24,708 nt of DNA. It comes from Oscillospiraceae bacterium (GTDB lineage Bacteria; Bacillota_A; Clostridia; Oscillospirales; Oscillospiraceae). The notes under the pieces were generated by a model, which ran no database searches, was not told the DNA's origin, and saw only the letters and a program-made list of their open reading frames with translations. The DNA is taken from positions 1-24,708 of the forward strand of contig JAFYLN010000160.1 in the NCBI GenBank assembly GCA_017537045.1, read 5' to 3'. Made by a program: the position numbers and the translations under genes. Positions within the stretch are counted from its first letter, which is position 1, and each line of letters opens with the position of its first letter. Of this stretch, positions 16,081-23,606 are shown piece by piece.

Positions 16081-18417
16081 TTACACTGCTACTTCAAATT
16101 CCACGGTCGCACTTTCAAGGCCATGCGCGCGGATGGTCAGCGTTGCCGTACCGGTTTCGCCGGTGGTGCGGACATAGGTACCGCACATACCGCCCTCCGC
16201 AGTCACCACATCGGGACCGACGATCTGCGCTGCGCCCGTCAGCTCCAGCCGCACCGGAAGCTGCGCATAGGGCGCCACATTGCCGTTTTCATCCAGAATA
16301 CGGATGCGCACCGCTGCCATATCGTAGCTTGCTTTTTCCTGAAGCGCCGTCTTGCTGGGCGTTACATCCAGATGGAGCTTTGCACTGGGGCAGCAGGTCG
16401 CAGTTGCTACCACTTCCCCGTTCTTGATGGCATCAAAACGCCAGACTGTGGATGCGCCGCCCCAATTCCCCACGTACTTGCCATAGAGGGCAACACCGTC
16501 CTGATAGGTCATCTTGTAGCGCATCATGGCATAGCCCATGCGCAGCATTTCCTTCTTCGGCATAGCCGCAAGGCCGTACTTGGCTGCTGCCTGCAAGGAT
16601 TTCTTCAGAAGTTCCGCTTTGCCTTTTTCGAAACCCTCCACCGTCTCCAGCTGGTCACCAATGACATCATCCATGATCATGGGCGGATGGGGCAGTGCTC
16701 CGAAATCATCTTTTTTGAGTTTGGAAATGAACCGGTCGTTTTTATACAGTGCCACCTCGTCTGCATTGGTAAACACGCTGACATCGCCGATATTGCCGCC
16801 TGCGTAGTCACCGATGTCCATGGGCGAGCCAATCACCAGAATAGGCTTCTTTTCCTGCTGGCTGGCATAGACGGCCGCCGCCAGCTTCGGATTGCGGAAA
16901 GAATCCAGCACGCCGTGGTAGCAGATGCGGTCGCCGGAGCCGAAATCCTTATGGGTCGCATAGTCAAACATGCACCAGCCGATGCATCCCACATGGTTGC
17001 CGTCAGCCATGGCATCATTATGTACCCGTGCATGGCGCAGCGCATGCTGCTGCCGTTTCAGCCACGGATCAAAGGACTTTGTGGGAAATATGTGGCCGCT
17101 GTGCTCTGTAATAAGAAGCGGCTTGCTCAAATCAGGCGTGACACTCTTTTTGGGTTTGACACCGGGATTGTCGCCGGTATGGGAGAAGTCGTTGTAACCG
17201 TACACATCCTCCAGCAAACTGCTTTGCTCGATAAAGCGGACACCGCTAGTGGGGCGGCTGGGATCCAGCTCATGGGCAATTTCATTGGTGCGCAGATAAA
17301 GCTCGTCACAGTCCTGACTTTCGTTGACACGTACACCCCAGAGGATGATGGATGGATGATTGCGGTACTGAAGCACCATTTCTTTTACGTTTTCCACACA
17401 TTGCTCTTTCCAGCTATCCCCGCCGATATGCTGCCAGCCGGGAATTTCCGTAAAGACCAGCAGACCCAGCTTATCACACTCGTCGATGAAATACTGGCTC
17501 TGGGGATAGTGGGAGGTACGGACAATGATGCAGCCCAGTTCCTCCTTCAGGATTCTGGCATCCTCCCGCTGCAGGCTTTCCGGGGCGGCATAGCCAATAT
17601 AAGGCCAGCACTGATGACGGTTGAGACCCCGCAGGAAAACCTGCTCACCATTTAAGTAAAAGCCATTTTCCCGGAACTCGGCAGTACGGAAACCAAATTT
17701 GACTTCCTGCACGTCCTGAATTTCATCATCTCTGACCAGTGACACGCGGCAAATGTAGCGGCAGGGGTCTTCTAAGTTCCAGCATCGGGCACCGTCAATT
17801 TCCATATCCAGCACAGAATCCAGCGTTTTCTTTTTCAGAACCACCTTGCCGGATTCGTCCAGAATCTCCACCACGAATTTGCAGTTTTCTCCATTTTCTG
17901 CGGTGATTTCCAGATGGGCAGATTCTGTGGTGGGGGTGGTGATGAACAAGTCGGAGAGCATGCACTTTTCCCGCATGTCCAGCCAGACCTCCCGGTACAG
18001 GCCGCCATAGGTCAGATAGTCGATCACAAAGCCAAAGGGCGGCACTCCGGGATTTTCCGTAGCGTCCAGCTTCACGGCGATCAGGTTTTCGCCGCCGTGT
18101 ACAGCATCCGTAATTTCCACGCGGAATGCGGTGTAACCGGTATGGTGGGTGGCCAGTTCCCGGCCGTTTACATAGACTGTGGCCATGTGACCCGCGCCGT
18201 CAAACTGCAAAAACAGCCGTTTTCCCAGCATTTCTTCGCTGACTTCCAGCTTCCGCCGGTAGCCGCAGACCATCTGGTAGCTGTTGTGGTCAGCATAGTG
18301 CAGCGGCAGCTCCTGTACCGTATGCGGCAGGCGCACCGGTTCCCCGGCTCCCTTTCCCAGTGCAAAATCCTCACACCAGTTTCTGATAAATTTCCAGCAA
18401 TTGCAAAGGCTGATCAT
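16081..18417 (-). CDS. Glycoside hydrolase family 2 (beta-galactosidase/glucuronidase type)
   Basis: 778 residues. Domain order is typical of GH2: a sugar-binding jelly roll (about 1-150, with GHMATVYVNGRELATHHTGY and GGLYREVWLDM), an immunoglobulin-like domain (about 155-245, ending FGFRTAEF), a TIM barrel from about 250 (YLNGEQVFLRGLNRHQ, VRTSHYPQSQYFIDECDKLG) and C-terminal beta domains. The acid/base is E366 (GVRVNESQD) and the nucleophile E438 (LLITEHSG). There is no signal peptide, so it is probably cytosolic and acts on imported oligosaccharides. AAGGAGG lies 7 bases before the start. The substrate (beta-galactoside, beta-glucuronide or other) cannot be decided here. It is convergent with the M42 gene. 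Confidence 0.92.
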   Translation of the reverse strand: MISLCNCWKFIRNWCEDFALGKGAGEPVRLPHTVQELPLHYADHNSYQMVCGYRRKLEVSEEMLGKRLFLQFDGAGHMATVYVNGRELATHHTGYTAFRVEITDAVHGGENLIAVKLDATENPGVPPFGFVIDYLTYGGLYREVWLDMREKCMLSDLFITTPTTESAHLEITAENGENCKFVVEILDESGKVVLKKKTLDSVLDMEIDGARCWNLEDPCRYICRVSLVRDDEIQDVQEVKFGFRTAEFRENGFYLNGEQVFLRGLNRHQCWPYIGYAAPESLQREDARILKEELGCIIVRTSHYPQSQYFIDECDKLGLLVFTEIPGWQHIGGDSWKEQCVENVKEMVLQYRNHPSIILWGVRVNESQDCDELYLRTNEIAHELDPSRPTSGVRFIEQSSLLEDVYGYNDFSHTGDNPGVKPKKSVTPDLSKPLLITEHSGHIFPTKSFDPWLKRQQHALRHARVHNDAMADGNHVGCIGWCMFDYATHKDFGSGDRICYHGVLDSFRNPKLAAAVYASQQEKKPILVIGSPMDIGDYAGGNIGDVSVFTNADEVALYKNDRFISKLKKDDFGALPHPPMIMDDVIGDQLETVEGFEKGKAELLKKSLQAAAKYGLAAMPKKEMLRMGYAMMRYKMTYQDGVALYGKYVGNWGGASTVWRFDAIKNGEVVATATCCPSAKLHLDVTPSKTALQEKASYDMAAVRIRILDENGNVAPYAQLPVRLELTGAAQIVGPDVVTAEGGMCGTYVRTTGETGTATLTIRAHGLESATVEFEVAV

Positions 18418-18511
18418 AGGATTACCTCCTTAAAATTCTTTTTCTAATCATACGTCAAAACTCCGTAAAATTCAAGAGCGGCGCAAAGCCGCAGTGTCGC
18501 AAATTTTCCTC

Positions 18512-18540
18512 TTGCAATTTAGGCAAAAGTGTACTATACT
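18512..18540 (+). promoter_or_regulatory. Promoter of the tRNA-Leu gene
   Basis: TTGCAA (18512-18517), 17 bases, TATACT (18535-18540), 13 bases before the mature tRNA 5' end. Confidence 0.75.
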
Positions 18541-18553
18541 ATTTGAAACACCT

Positions 18554-18639
18554 GCCGGTGTGATGGAATGGTAGACGTAGTGGACTCAAAATCCACCGCT
18601 GGCGACAGCGTACCGGTTCGAGTCCGGTCACCGGCACCA
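18554..18639 (+). tRNA. tRNA-Leu (anticodon CAA)
   Basis: An 86-base class II tRNA with a long variable arm. The acceptor stem is GCCGGTG (18554-18560) with CACCGGC (18629-18635), the discriminator is A and CCA is encoded (18637-18639). The anticodon stem GTGGA/TCCAC encloses the loop CTCAAAA, anticodon CAA. The T arm is ACCGG-TTCGAGT-CCGGT. It reads UUG codons. Confidence 0.95.
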
Positions 18640-18642
18640 CTG

Positions 18643-18685
18643 CCCAAAACCCTTGATTTCCAATGGGTTTTGGGTTTTCTTTTTT
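18643..18685 (+). terminator. Terminator downstream of tRNA-Leu
   Basis: CCCAAAACCC, a 12-nt loop, GGGTTTTGGG, then TTTTCTTTTTT. Confidence 0.85.
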
Positions 18686-18749
18686 GCCAGCGGCAATTGT
18701 CAATTCACTACCACAAAACCATTTTTCTATCATTTTTTCTATCAAAATC

Positions 18750-19562
18750 TTATGATTCATCAGATTCCCCCATGATTTCTTCACTCATCTGAATGAGTGC
18801 TGTATCTTGCTGGTCATTGATGATCTGTGTGTACATCTGTGTTGTTGCAAGTTGTGCATGACCCAAAATCCCTTGAATCACGCGAATACTTACACCTTTT
18901 GCGCAGAGAATGCTGGCACAACTGTGCCGAAGATCATAGAAGCGAATCCTTTTCAGATTGTGCTTCTCCAGAAATTTTTTGAATTTATTAGTAAGCGCAT
19001 TCGGCGAAACAAGTTTTCCGTCTGGATATCGAATCAGATATCCATCCCATGTATGGTCGTATTGCTCACCAAAAACAGTCCGGTTCGTTTTGTGTTCCTC
19101 AATAAGTTCCTTAATCAGTGCGCTAAGAGAACCAACCAGCAGCAAATCTTTCGCTTTTCTGTTTTTCGTAAAAGGCTTTCGGGTGATTGTATTTCGACCA
19201 TCTATCGTTTGCTGGGTAATTGTTTGATCGATAAGGATACGATTTTGTTCCCAATCGATTTCTGATTCACATGCGCCTACGATTTCTGATCTTCGCAGCG
19301 CAATCAAAAGACCCATAAGTGTTGCTACATGGAACCACAATGGTTCCTCCCTCAGGTGCCGCATCAATTGGTTCGCTTCGCTCACAGTCAAAATTGGGAA
19401 AACGTTCCGTTGTGGCAATGGCAAATTGATGTGGCAGTCTCTGGATGATGCTACGTTCCTATCCACAAGACCACCTCTCTTTGCATGTTGCAATACACGT
19501 CGGATCAATGTTGCACGATGCTTGACCGTGTTTTCGACCCCAGAGCCATCTGCATACTTCAA
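18750..19562 (-). pseudogene. Truncated tyrosine recombinase (integrase), N-terminus missing
   Basis: 270 residues remain, against about 380 for related phage/ICE integrases. What is left starts inside the core-binding domain (GVENTVKHRATLIRRVLQHA) and has the whole catalytic domain: R90 (ALRRSEIVG), a candidate lysine near residue 134, YDLRHSCAS (R212), GH at 234-235 and the nucleophile Y244 (TTQMYTQI). The usual first histidine of HxxR is Y209. The only available start is a TTG at 19562, with an in-frame stop shortly upstream; the arm-binding and first core-binding helices are not found in any frame of 19563-19770. Its position beside the tRNA-Leu fits integration at the tRNA 3' end. Activity is doubtful. 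Confidence 0.75.
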
Positions 19563-19773
19563 TATTATAACTTTAGTGCATTATACCGCCATAAAAAGTT
19601 CGTTGTGCAAGTTGTTGGCCGTACACTTTTCTTATTTCTACCACTCATTGGGTGGATTTACATATTATTTTTCTTTCTGTGCCGTTCGATATTGCGAAAA
19701 TTCATCAAAAAAGTTCTTTTTGGGGATTATTATACCGTCATAGACGATTTTTTTCATTCAAATTATCTAAAAA
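19563..19773. other. AT-rich spacer where the integrase N-terminus would be
   Basis: No convincing gene. On the minus strand TATGRCGGTATAAT occurs twice, ending at 19580 and 19729, and each copy contains a perfect -10 hexamer without a good -35. Short minus-strand frames of 15-27 codons do not resemble integrase. Confidence 0.4.
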
Positions 19774-20623
19774 TTATTTGTGCAATTTTTCAGAAAGTTT
19801 GTCAATTTCTACTCCCAGTATTTTGGAGATACGCAGGTATACGTCTACGGGGCATTGATTTTCTCCCGTTTCATATCTCCACAAGTGACACGTCTGAATC
19901 CCCAGATGATCTGCCAGCTCGCGTTTGCTCATTCCATGGACTTCTCTATAAAACCGAATGCCCGTTGTGATCGCCTCTTTCTTACATGTACTGCATACGA
20001 ACACAGACGGCCAAATCTCACCGTTCTCTTTCTGTTCCTTGAAATCATAAACAGTCATTTCCTGCTTATCGGTTCCCCAATTGGTGAACCGATAAATGAG
20101 ATATTTCTCTCCGTTCGTAATTGCTTTGTTTGCTTTCAGATACTCTTGTTTCGACAAAAAAATCTGGGCTGTCATCCATCGAGGTTTTCACCTCGATATA
20201 AATCGGCTCCCCAGACTCGTCAAAGGAAAGCATGTCATATCCGAGCCGGTTTCCAAGTTTGAAATGTGGGAGCACCAGCATTGCCAAGCCCGGATTTACT
20301 TTTTGCAGATGTTGCCTTTCGTACACAAACGCCGCTTCCTCTCCACCCCTTCCAAGCTTCTGGACGCCCTTGGTTGGCCCCTTTGTATATGGAGTATGCG
20401 GGTAATTATCGAAAAACGACAGTTCCACCAGTGTGAAGTCATTGGTCACCAGTGCATGGATCGGAATTCCCAAGTAGTTCGACAATCGCTGATATTTGTC
20501 GAGCCGCCCATAGGGTGGTTTGATTTCCATCTCACACAGATCTGCCTGCGTGATTCCCACCCTTTGCGCCAATTCCTGCTGACTGACACCCAGATAGCTT
20601 CTAACAACTTGAATCAGATGCAT
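19774..20623 (-). pseudogene. HTH-DUF3883-HTH protein, split by a frameshift in a T7 run
   Basis: Two overlapping minus-strand frames (20623-20066 and 20175-19774) make one protein of about 282 residues if read across a shift at 20156-20162. Residues about 4-58 are an XRE-type HTH (GVSQQELAQRVGITQADLCE). Residues about 90-200 match DUF3883 ('NO VEIN' C-terminal domain): GRGGEEAAFVYERQHL, GYDMLSFDESGEPIYIEVKT with a PD-(D/E)XK-like D130...E144-x-K146, then after the shift LSKQEY...YLIYRFTNW. The tail has a CSTC pair and a second XRE HTH (MSKRELADHLGIQTCHLWRY). The break falls in a 7-T run on the coding strand; losing one T, or gaining two, restores the frame. AGGAGAAAAGGAA precedes the ATG. 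It could be a pseudogene, a phase-variable gene or an assembly error. Confidence 0.75.
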
Positions 20624-20759
20624 TTCCTTTTCTCCTGTTTTATAGTGCCGATATCGAAACCTGGCCTTGCAATTGCCTTCGGTTCGGGATATACTTAAAT
20701 TGATATTTTGTTTTCCTCAATCGCAAGTATCGATTTCTTTTCGGTGTCTATATCGCAGC

Positions 20760-20840
20760 ATGTACGGCATCGTATATCAATTGACGTTATCCATAAACTT
20801 TTATAGGTATTTTATAGCAAATATACGGTGTCGTATATTT
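20760..20840 (+). promoter_or_regulatory. Two operator-like dyads around a promoter-like TTGACG
   Basis: AAATATACG-gtgt-CGTATATTT (20819-20840) is a perfect 9-bp dyad. ATGTACG-gcat-CGTATAT (20760-20777) is a near copy. They share TACGGYRTCGTATA, lie 61 bases apart centre to centre, and flank TTGACG (20781-20786) with a weak -10 near 20802-20809. This suggests autoregulation of the following RHH gene and possibly control of the divergent 20623 gene. Confidence 0.55.
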
Positions 20841-20861
20841 TTTATCATTGGAGGAATATTT

Positions 20862-21053
20862 ATGGCACGTTCTGACGCGATGAACCGCGCAATCAAAAAA
20901 TATGAGCAGGAAAAAGTGGATCGAATTATCTTCCGTGTACCCAAAGGTATGAAAGAGCAGATTCAGCTTCATGCTGATAAGAACGGTGAGTCTTTAGCGG
21001 CATTCCTCAATCGCGCCGTGAAGGAAACCATTGAGCGTGATAATAGGGATTAA
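20862..21053 (+). CDS. Small ribbon-helix-helix (Arc-like) DNA-binding protein
   Basis: 63 residues. The layout is that of Arc/CopG-type ribbon-helix-helix proteins: a strand at IIFRVPKG (about 22-29), helix A MKEQIQLHADKNG and helix B SLAAFLNRAVKETIER. These bind DNA as dimers at palindromic sites. The N-terminus is basic. The ATG at 20862 is preceded by GGAGG; longer in-frame extension back to 20667 has no ribosome site and runs through the operator dyads. No toxin gene is adjacent, so an antitoxin role is not supported; an element-encoded regulator is more likely. It is divergent from the HTH-DUF3883 gene. Confidence 0.82.
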   Translation: MARSDAMNRAIKKYEQEKVDRIIFRVPKGMKEQIQLHADKNGESLAAFLNRAVKETIERDNRD

Positions 21054-21064
21054 TCAAAACACAA

Positions 21065-21105
21065 AACAGGTCGAAGTAACGGTTGTTACCTCGACCTGTT
21101 ATTTG
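21065..21105. terminator. Long hairpin between the RHH gene and the MFS gene, probably bidirectional
   Basis: AACAGGTCGA-a-GTAAC, loop GGTT, GTTAC-c-TCGACCTGTT, a stem of about 15 bp. On the minus strand it is followed by TTTTGTTTTGATT, on the plus strand only by ATTTG. It can end both the RHH transcript and the epimerase-MFS transcript. Confidence 0.7.
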
Positions 21106-21186
21106 TATGTACATACAGCTATTAGGGTTTTCACAGAAAATAGTTAAACAAGTATCATATCAATTGCATTGATCGCAGCAAATAAA

Positions 21187-22416
21187 TTATGCAAAACTGT
21201 TCTCGATTTTCCGGATCTTCTTTCTCTTGAGGAAAATCAGCACAACACCCAGCAGAATGGGTGCCGTCATCACGACCCACATAATGGGGGTATACCCGAA
21301 AATATCTGCCACAATGCCGCACGCGGAAGGGCCGATGATGGTTGCCGCATCCATAAAGATATAGTTGGTACTGGAAGCGCTGCCCCGCCGTTCAGAGGGA
21401 ACAGATTTCATGCACAGCGACTGCAGCATGGGCTGCACCGCACCGTATCCAAAGGCATTTACAAAGGCCGCAAAGAGCAGCATCACAATATTCGTGGCCA
21501 TTCCGATCAGCACCAAAGAGCAGGCGGTCATACACACAGCCGGGATTGCCACCTTTACAAATCCGTACTTATCTGTCAGTTTGCCCACAGTGGGTCTGGT
21601 CGCCAGCAGTGTCAACGCATAGACCGTAAAGAACAGGCTGCCGCCGGCAATACCCCGTTCCTCCGCGTAGACCAGCATAAAGGCATTGATGGAAGTAAAT
21701 CCCATGGCGACAAAGAAGGTCACACCGGCAGGAACCAGCGCCTCTTTTGCGATCATGTTGTCGAAATTCAGCTTGAAGGACATTGTTTTCCGCGGTGCGG
21801 TTTTGATGGTGGAAGTGGTGAGAATGGCAAGACCCATCAGACACGCAAAGATGATATACACCCTGTTGTAGCCGAAGATATCCCGCAGGAACACACCAAC
21901 GGTCGGTCCGATGGCCTGGGACACCACTTGCGCGCAGGCATAATATCCCATACCGGTGGTGAATTTATCTCTCGGCAGCACATCCGATACGATCGTCAGG
22001 CAGCAGGCATTGCCGAACGCATTGCCAACACCCTGCAACAGACGGAAGCATTTCAGAACCGTAATCGTCTGCAAGCCTGCGGCAGAAGCGATCACAGGCG
22101 CAAAGCTGAAACCAAGGTATGCGCTGCCCATGCAGGTCATCGCCAGCATCACCAGCTTTTTGCGGTCGAAGGCGTTCATTGCCGGTCCCGAGATAAAGCG
22201 GAAGATCAGCGCGGTGACCGCAAACATGCTCATCAGCTGACCAATTTGATCCGCCGGAGCGCCGGTGGATTTTGCGTAGAGGGAAAGTAGGGAGTTGCTC
22301 ATCTGCTGACCCAGATTCAGTGCCATGTTTGTAAAGAAAATGCTGATAAACATCACATTCCAGATTGTAGCGGGAGGATTCCAATTGGGATCGGTATTGG
22401 GCTGTACTTTACGCAT
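21187..22416 (-). CDS. Major facilitator superfamily transporter
   Basis: 409 residues with about 12 hydrophobic spans, from FISIFFTNMALNLGQQ near residue 25 to MTAPILLGVVLIFL near the C-terminus. MFS hallmarks include the loop 2-3 region GPAMNAFDRKKLVMLA and, in the second half, RPTVGKLTDKYGFVKVA. The C-terminus ends in a basic cytoplasmic tail. GGAGG lies 8 bases before the ATG. It is 38 bases downstream of the aldose-epimerase-like gene, so a sugar or sugar-derivative substrate is plausible, but MFS specificity cannot be read from sequence. Confidence 0.9.
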   Translation of the reverse strand: MRKVQPNTDPNWNPPATIWNVMFISIFFTNMALNLGQQMSNSLLSLYAKSTGAPADQIGQLMSMFAVTALIFRFISGPAMNAFDRKKLVMLAMTCMGSAYLGFSFAPVIASAAGLQTITVLKCFRLLQGVGNAFGNACCLTIVSDVLPRDKFTTGMGYYACAQVVSQAIGPTVGVFLRDIFGYNRVYIIFACLMGLAILTTSTIKTAPRKTMSFKLNFDNMIAKEALVPAGVTFFVAMGFTSINAFMLVYAEERGIAGGSLFFTVYALTLLATRPTVGKLTDKYGFVKVAIPAVCMTACSLVLIGMATNIVMLLFAAFVNAFGYGAVQPMLQSLCMKSVPSERRGSASSTNYIFMDAATIIGPSACGIVADIFGYTPIMWVVMTAPILLGVVLIFLKRKKIRKIENSFA

Positions 22417-22454
22417 TTGTATTGCCTCCAGTCAAACAAGATTTATGGGACTGT

Positions 22455-23327
22455 CTAAAAGATCTCAATGCTCCATTGGATCGTTGCTGTTTCCTGCGGT
22501 GCAATGGCTGTCATATCTGCCATTGATGCAATATCTTCCACAATGCCCTCCCGTCCCGGGAGCACGGACCAGGGTTCAATGCACAGGAAGGGCGCATCCG
22601 TATTGGGTTTGTGCCAGAAACCCACATAGGGCATATCCTGATAGCGGACCGTTACACCGTGCTGCCCTTTCGGGGAAGAAAGGGTTACTTCACGCCCACA
22701 ATCGGCAAATACCACCGCGTCAAAACAGAAAAGTCCATGGTTCATCCGCAGCTTGCATCCGTCTTCTAGTTCATAGGGTATTTTGTCCGCCGTTAGCACA
22801 CTCCCGCTGAAGCAAACCAGCTTCGGATCCGTCCTTCCCGGAAAGGAAACTTGATAATCTTCAAAGGCAAGCCCTTCCTCCAGAGGAATCCGAAAACCGG
22901 GATGCCCGCCGAATCCGCAGTACATGGTATGGGTGCCGGTATTTTTGACCCTGTAGCAAACATGGATCCGGTTGTCTTCCAGTTTGTATTCCAATCTCAG
23001 AAAGAAGTGGAACGGATAGATTGCCCGTGTCTGGGTCGAATCGGTCAGCAGGAAGGCACAGCAGTCCGGCGCGGTCTGCTTCTCTTCCAGTTCTGTTTTC
23101 CCGAGAAAACCGTGGCACTTCATGGGGTAGGATCTGCCGTCGTAAGTATACCGCTCCTGATAAAGTCTGCCGACGAAGGGGAATAAATTGGGCGCGCGTC
23201 CGCCCCAGTAAGCACGGTCACCCTGCCAAAGATACTCCCGCCCGTTCTTCTTGTGGAAGATGGATTGCAAGGTTCCTCCTTTGGGACTAAGCTGAACGGA
23301 CAGCACATCATTTTCAATCGAAATCAC
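22455..23327 (-). CDS. Aldose 1-epimerase family protein (LacX-like)
   Basis: 290 residues, a single beta-sandwich domain of the galactose-mutarotase superfamily. Visible landmarks: APNLFPFVGRL, YPMKCHGFLGKTELEE, FGGHPGFRIPL (candidate catalytic His), and the conserved C-terminal LCIEPWSVLPGREG containing the catalytic Glu. The family interconverts alpha and beta anomers of aldoses; LacX/YeaD-like members have poorly known substrates. It starts at GTG with AGGAGG 7 bases upstream. It forms a two-gene unit with the MFS transporter; the LysR gene is upstream on the same strand. Confidence 0.88.
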   Translation of the reverse strand: MISIENDVLSVQLSPKGGTLQSIFHKKNGREYLWQGDRAYWGGRAPNLFPFVGRLYQERYTYDGRSYPMKCHGFLGKTELEEKQTAPDCCAFLLTDSTQTRAIYPFHFFLRLEYKLEDNRIHVCYRVKNTGTHTMYCGFGGHPGFRIPLEEGLAFEDYQVSFPGRTDPKLVCFSGSVLTADKIPYELEDGCKLRMNHGLFCFDAVVFADCGREVTLSSPKGQHGVTVRYQDMPYVGFWHKPNTDAPFLCIEPWSVLPGREGIVEDIASMADMTAIAPQETATIQWSIEIF

Positions 23328-23475
23328 AAGAACACCTCCTACTTTTAAGATCTTATGATTAGCATATCAAGTGCCTGAATGAAAGGCAATTCGATTTTCT
23401 CGGCGCAGCTATTCTCGTTTGGAATATTGTTTTGATACTCTGCAAAATGCCAGAGTTTTCCACACTTTTGTCGCA

Positions 23476-23521
23476 GAATAATTCTTAATTATTCCTGTTC
23501 AGAATAGCATTTCTGACAGAA
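23476..23521. promoter_or_regulatory. Cluster of three dyads upstream of the epimerase-MFS operon
   Basis: GAATAATT-ctt-AATTATTC (23476-23494) is perfect. It overlaps TATTC-ctgttca-GAATA (23490-23506), and TTCTG-a-CAGAA (23511-23521) follows. The region between the epimerase start and the LysR terminator (23328-23569) is AT-rich and non-coding. LysR-family operators are often T-N11-A dyads, so this is a candidate binding region. Confidence 0.45.
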
Positions 23522-23569
23522 TTCGAATTGAATTGCTTCCTGAAAACTTTTATACTGTGATCAGAAAGC

Positions 23570-23602
23570 AAAAAACGCAGACGCTTTCGCGTCTGCGTTT
23601 TT
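23570..23602 (-). terminator. Strong terminator after the LysR gene
   Basis: On the minus strand ACGCAGACGC, loop GAAA, GCGTCTGCGT, then TTTTTT. The other strand also ends in TTTTT, so it works in both directions. Confidence 0.92.
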
Positions 23603-23606
23603 CCAC

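Larger units (their letters stand above)
18640..21180. mobile_element. Decayed AT-rich integrated element next to tRNA-Leu
   Basis: Directly behind the tRNA 3' end the base composition turns AT-rich, unlike both flanks. The stretch holds a truncated tyrosine recombinase, a frameshifted HTH/DUF3883 gene and a small RHH regulator, a set typical of the ends of phages or integrative elements. No structural, conjugation or replication genes remain. I found no second copy of the tRNA 3' end at the right, so the right boundary (near 21100-21180) is an estimate and attachment sites are unproven. Confidence 0.5.

Noticed and set aside
16123..17655. A 510-codon plus-strand frame opposite the GH2 gene.
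   Set aside because: The minus strand carries all GH2 catalytic motifs over the same bases, and the plus frame has no ribosome site or recognisable domain.
20156..20175. Programmed -1 ribosomal frameshift at the T7 run.
   Set aside because: The -1 frame after the run hits a stop within about 10 codons. The DUF3883-matching frame needs +1 (or -2), which is not the usual slippery-run outcome.
20862..21053. RHH protein as antitoxin of a toxin-antitoxin pair.
   Set aside because: No small toxin gene is found on either side in either strand; the next gene is an MFS transporter in the opposite direction.
18640..21180. A duplicated tRNA-Leu 3' end marking the second attachment site.
   Set aside because: I looked for the T-arm/acceptor sequence to the right of the tRNA within the window and did not find it; the island boundary is therefore left approximate.
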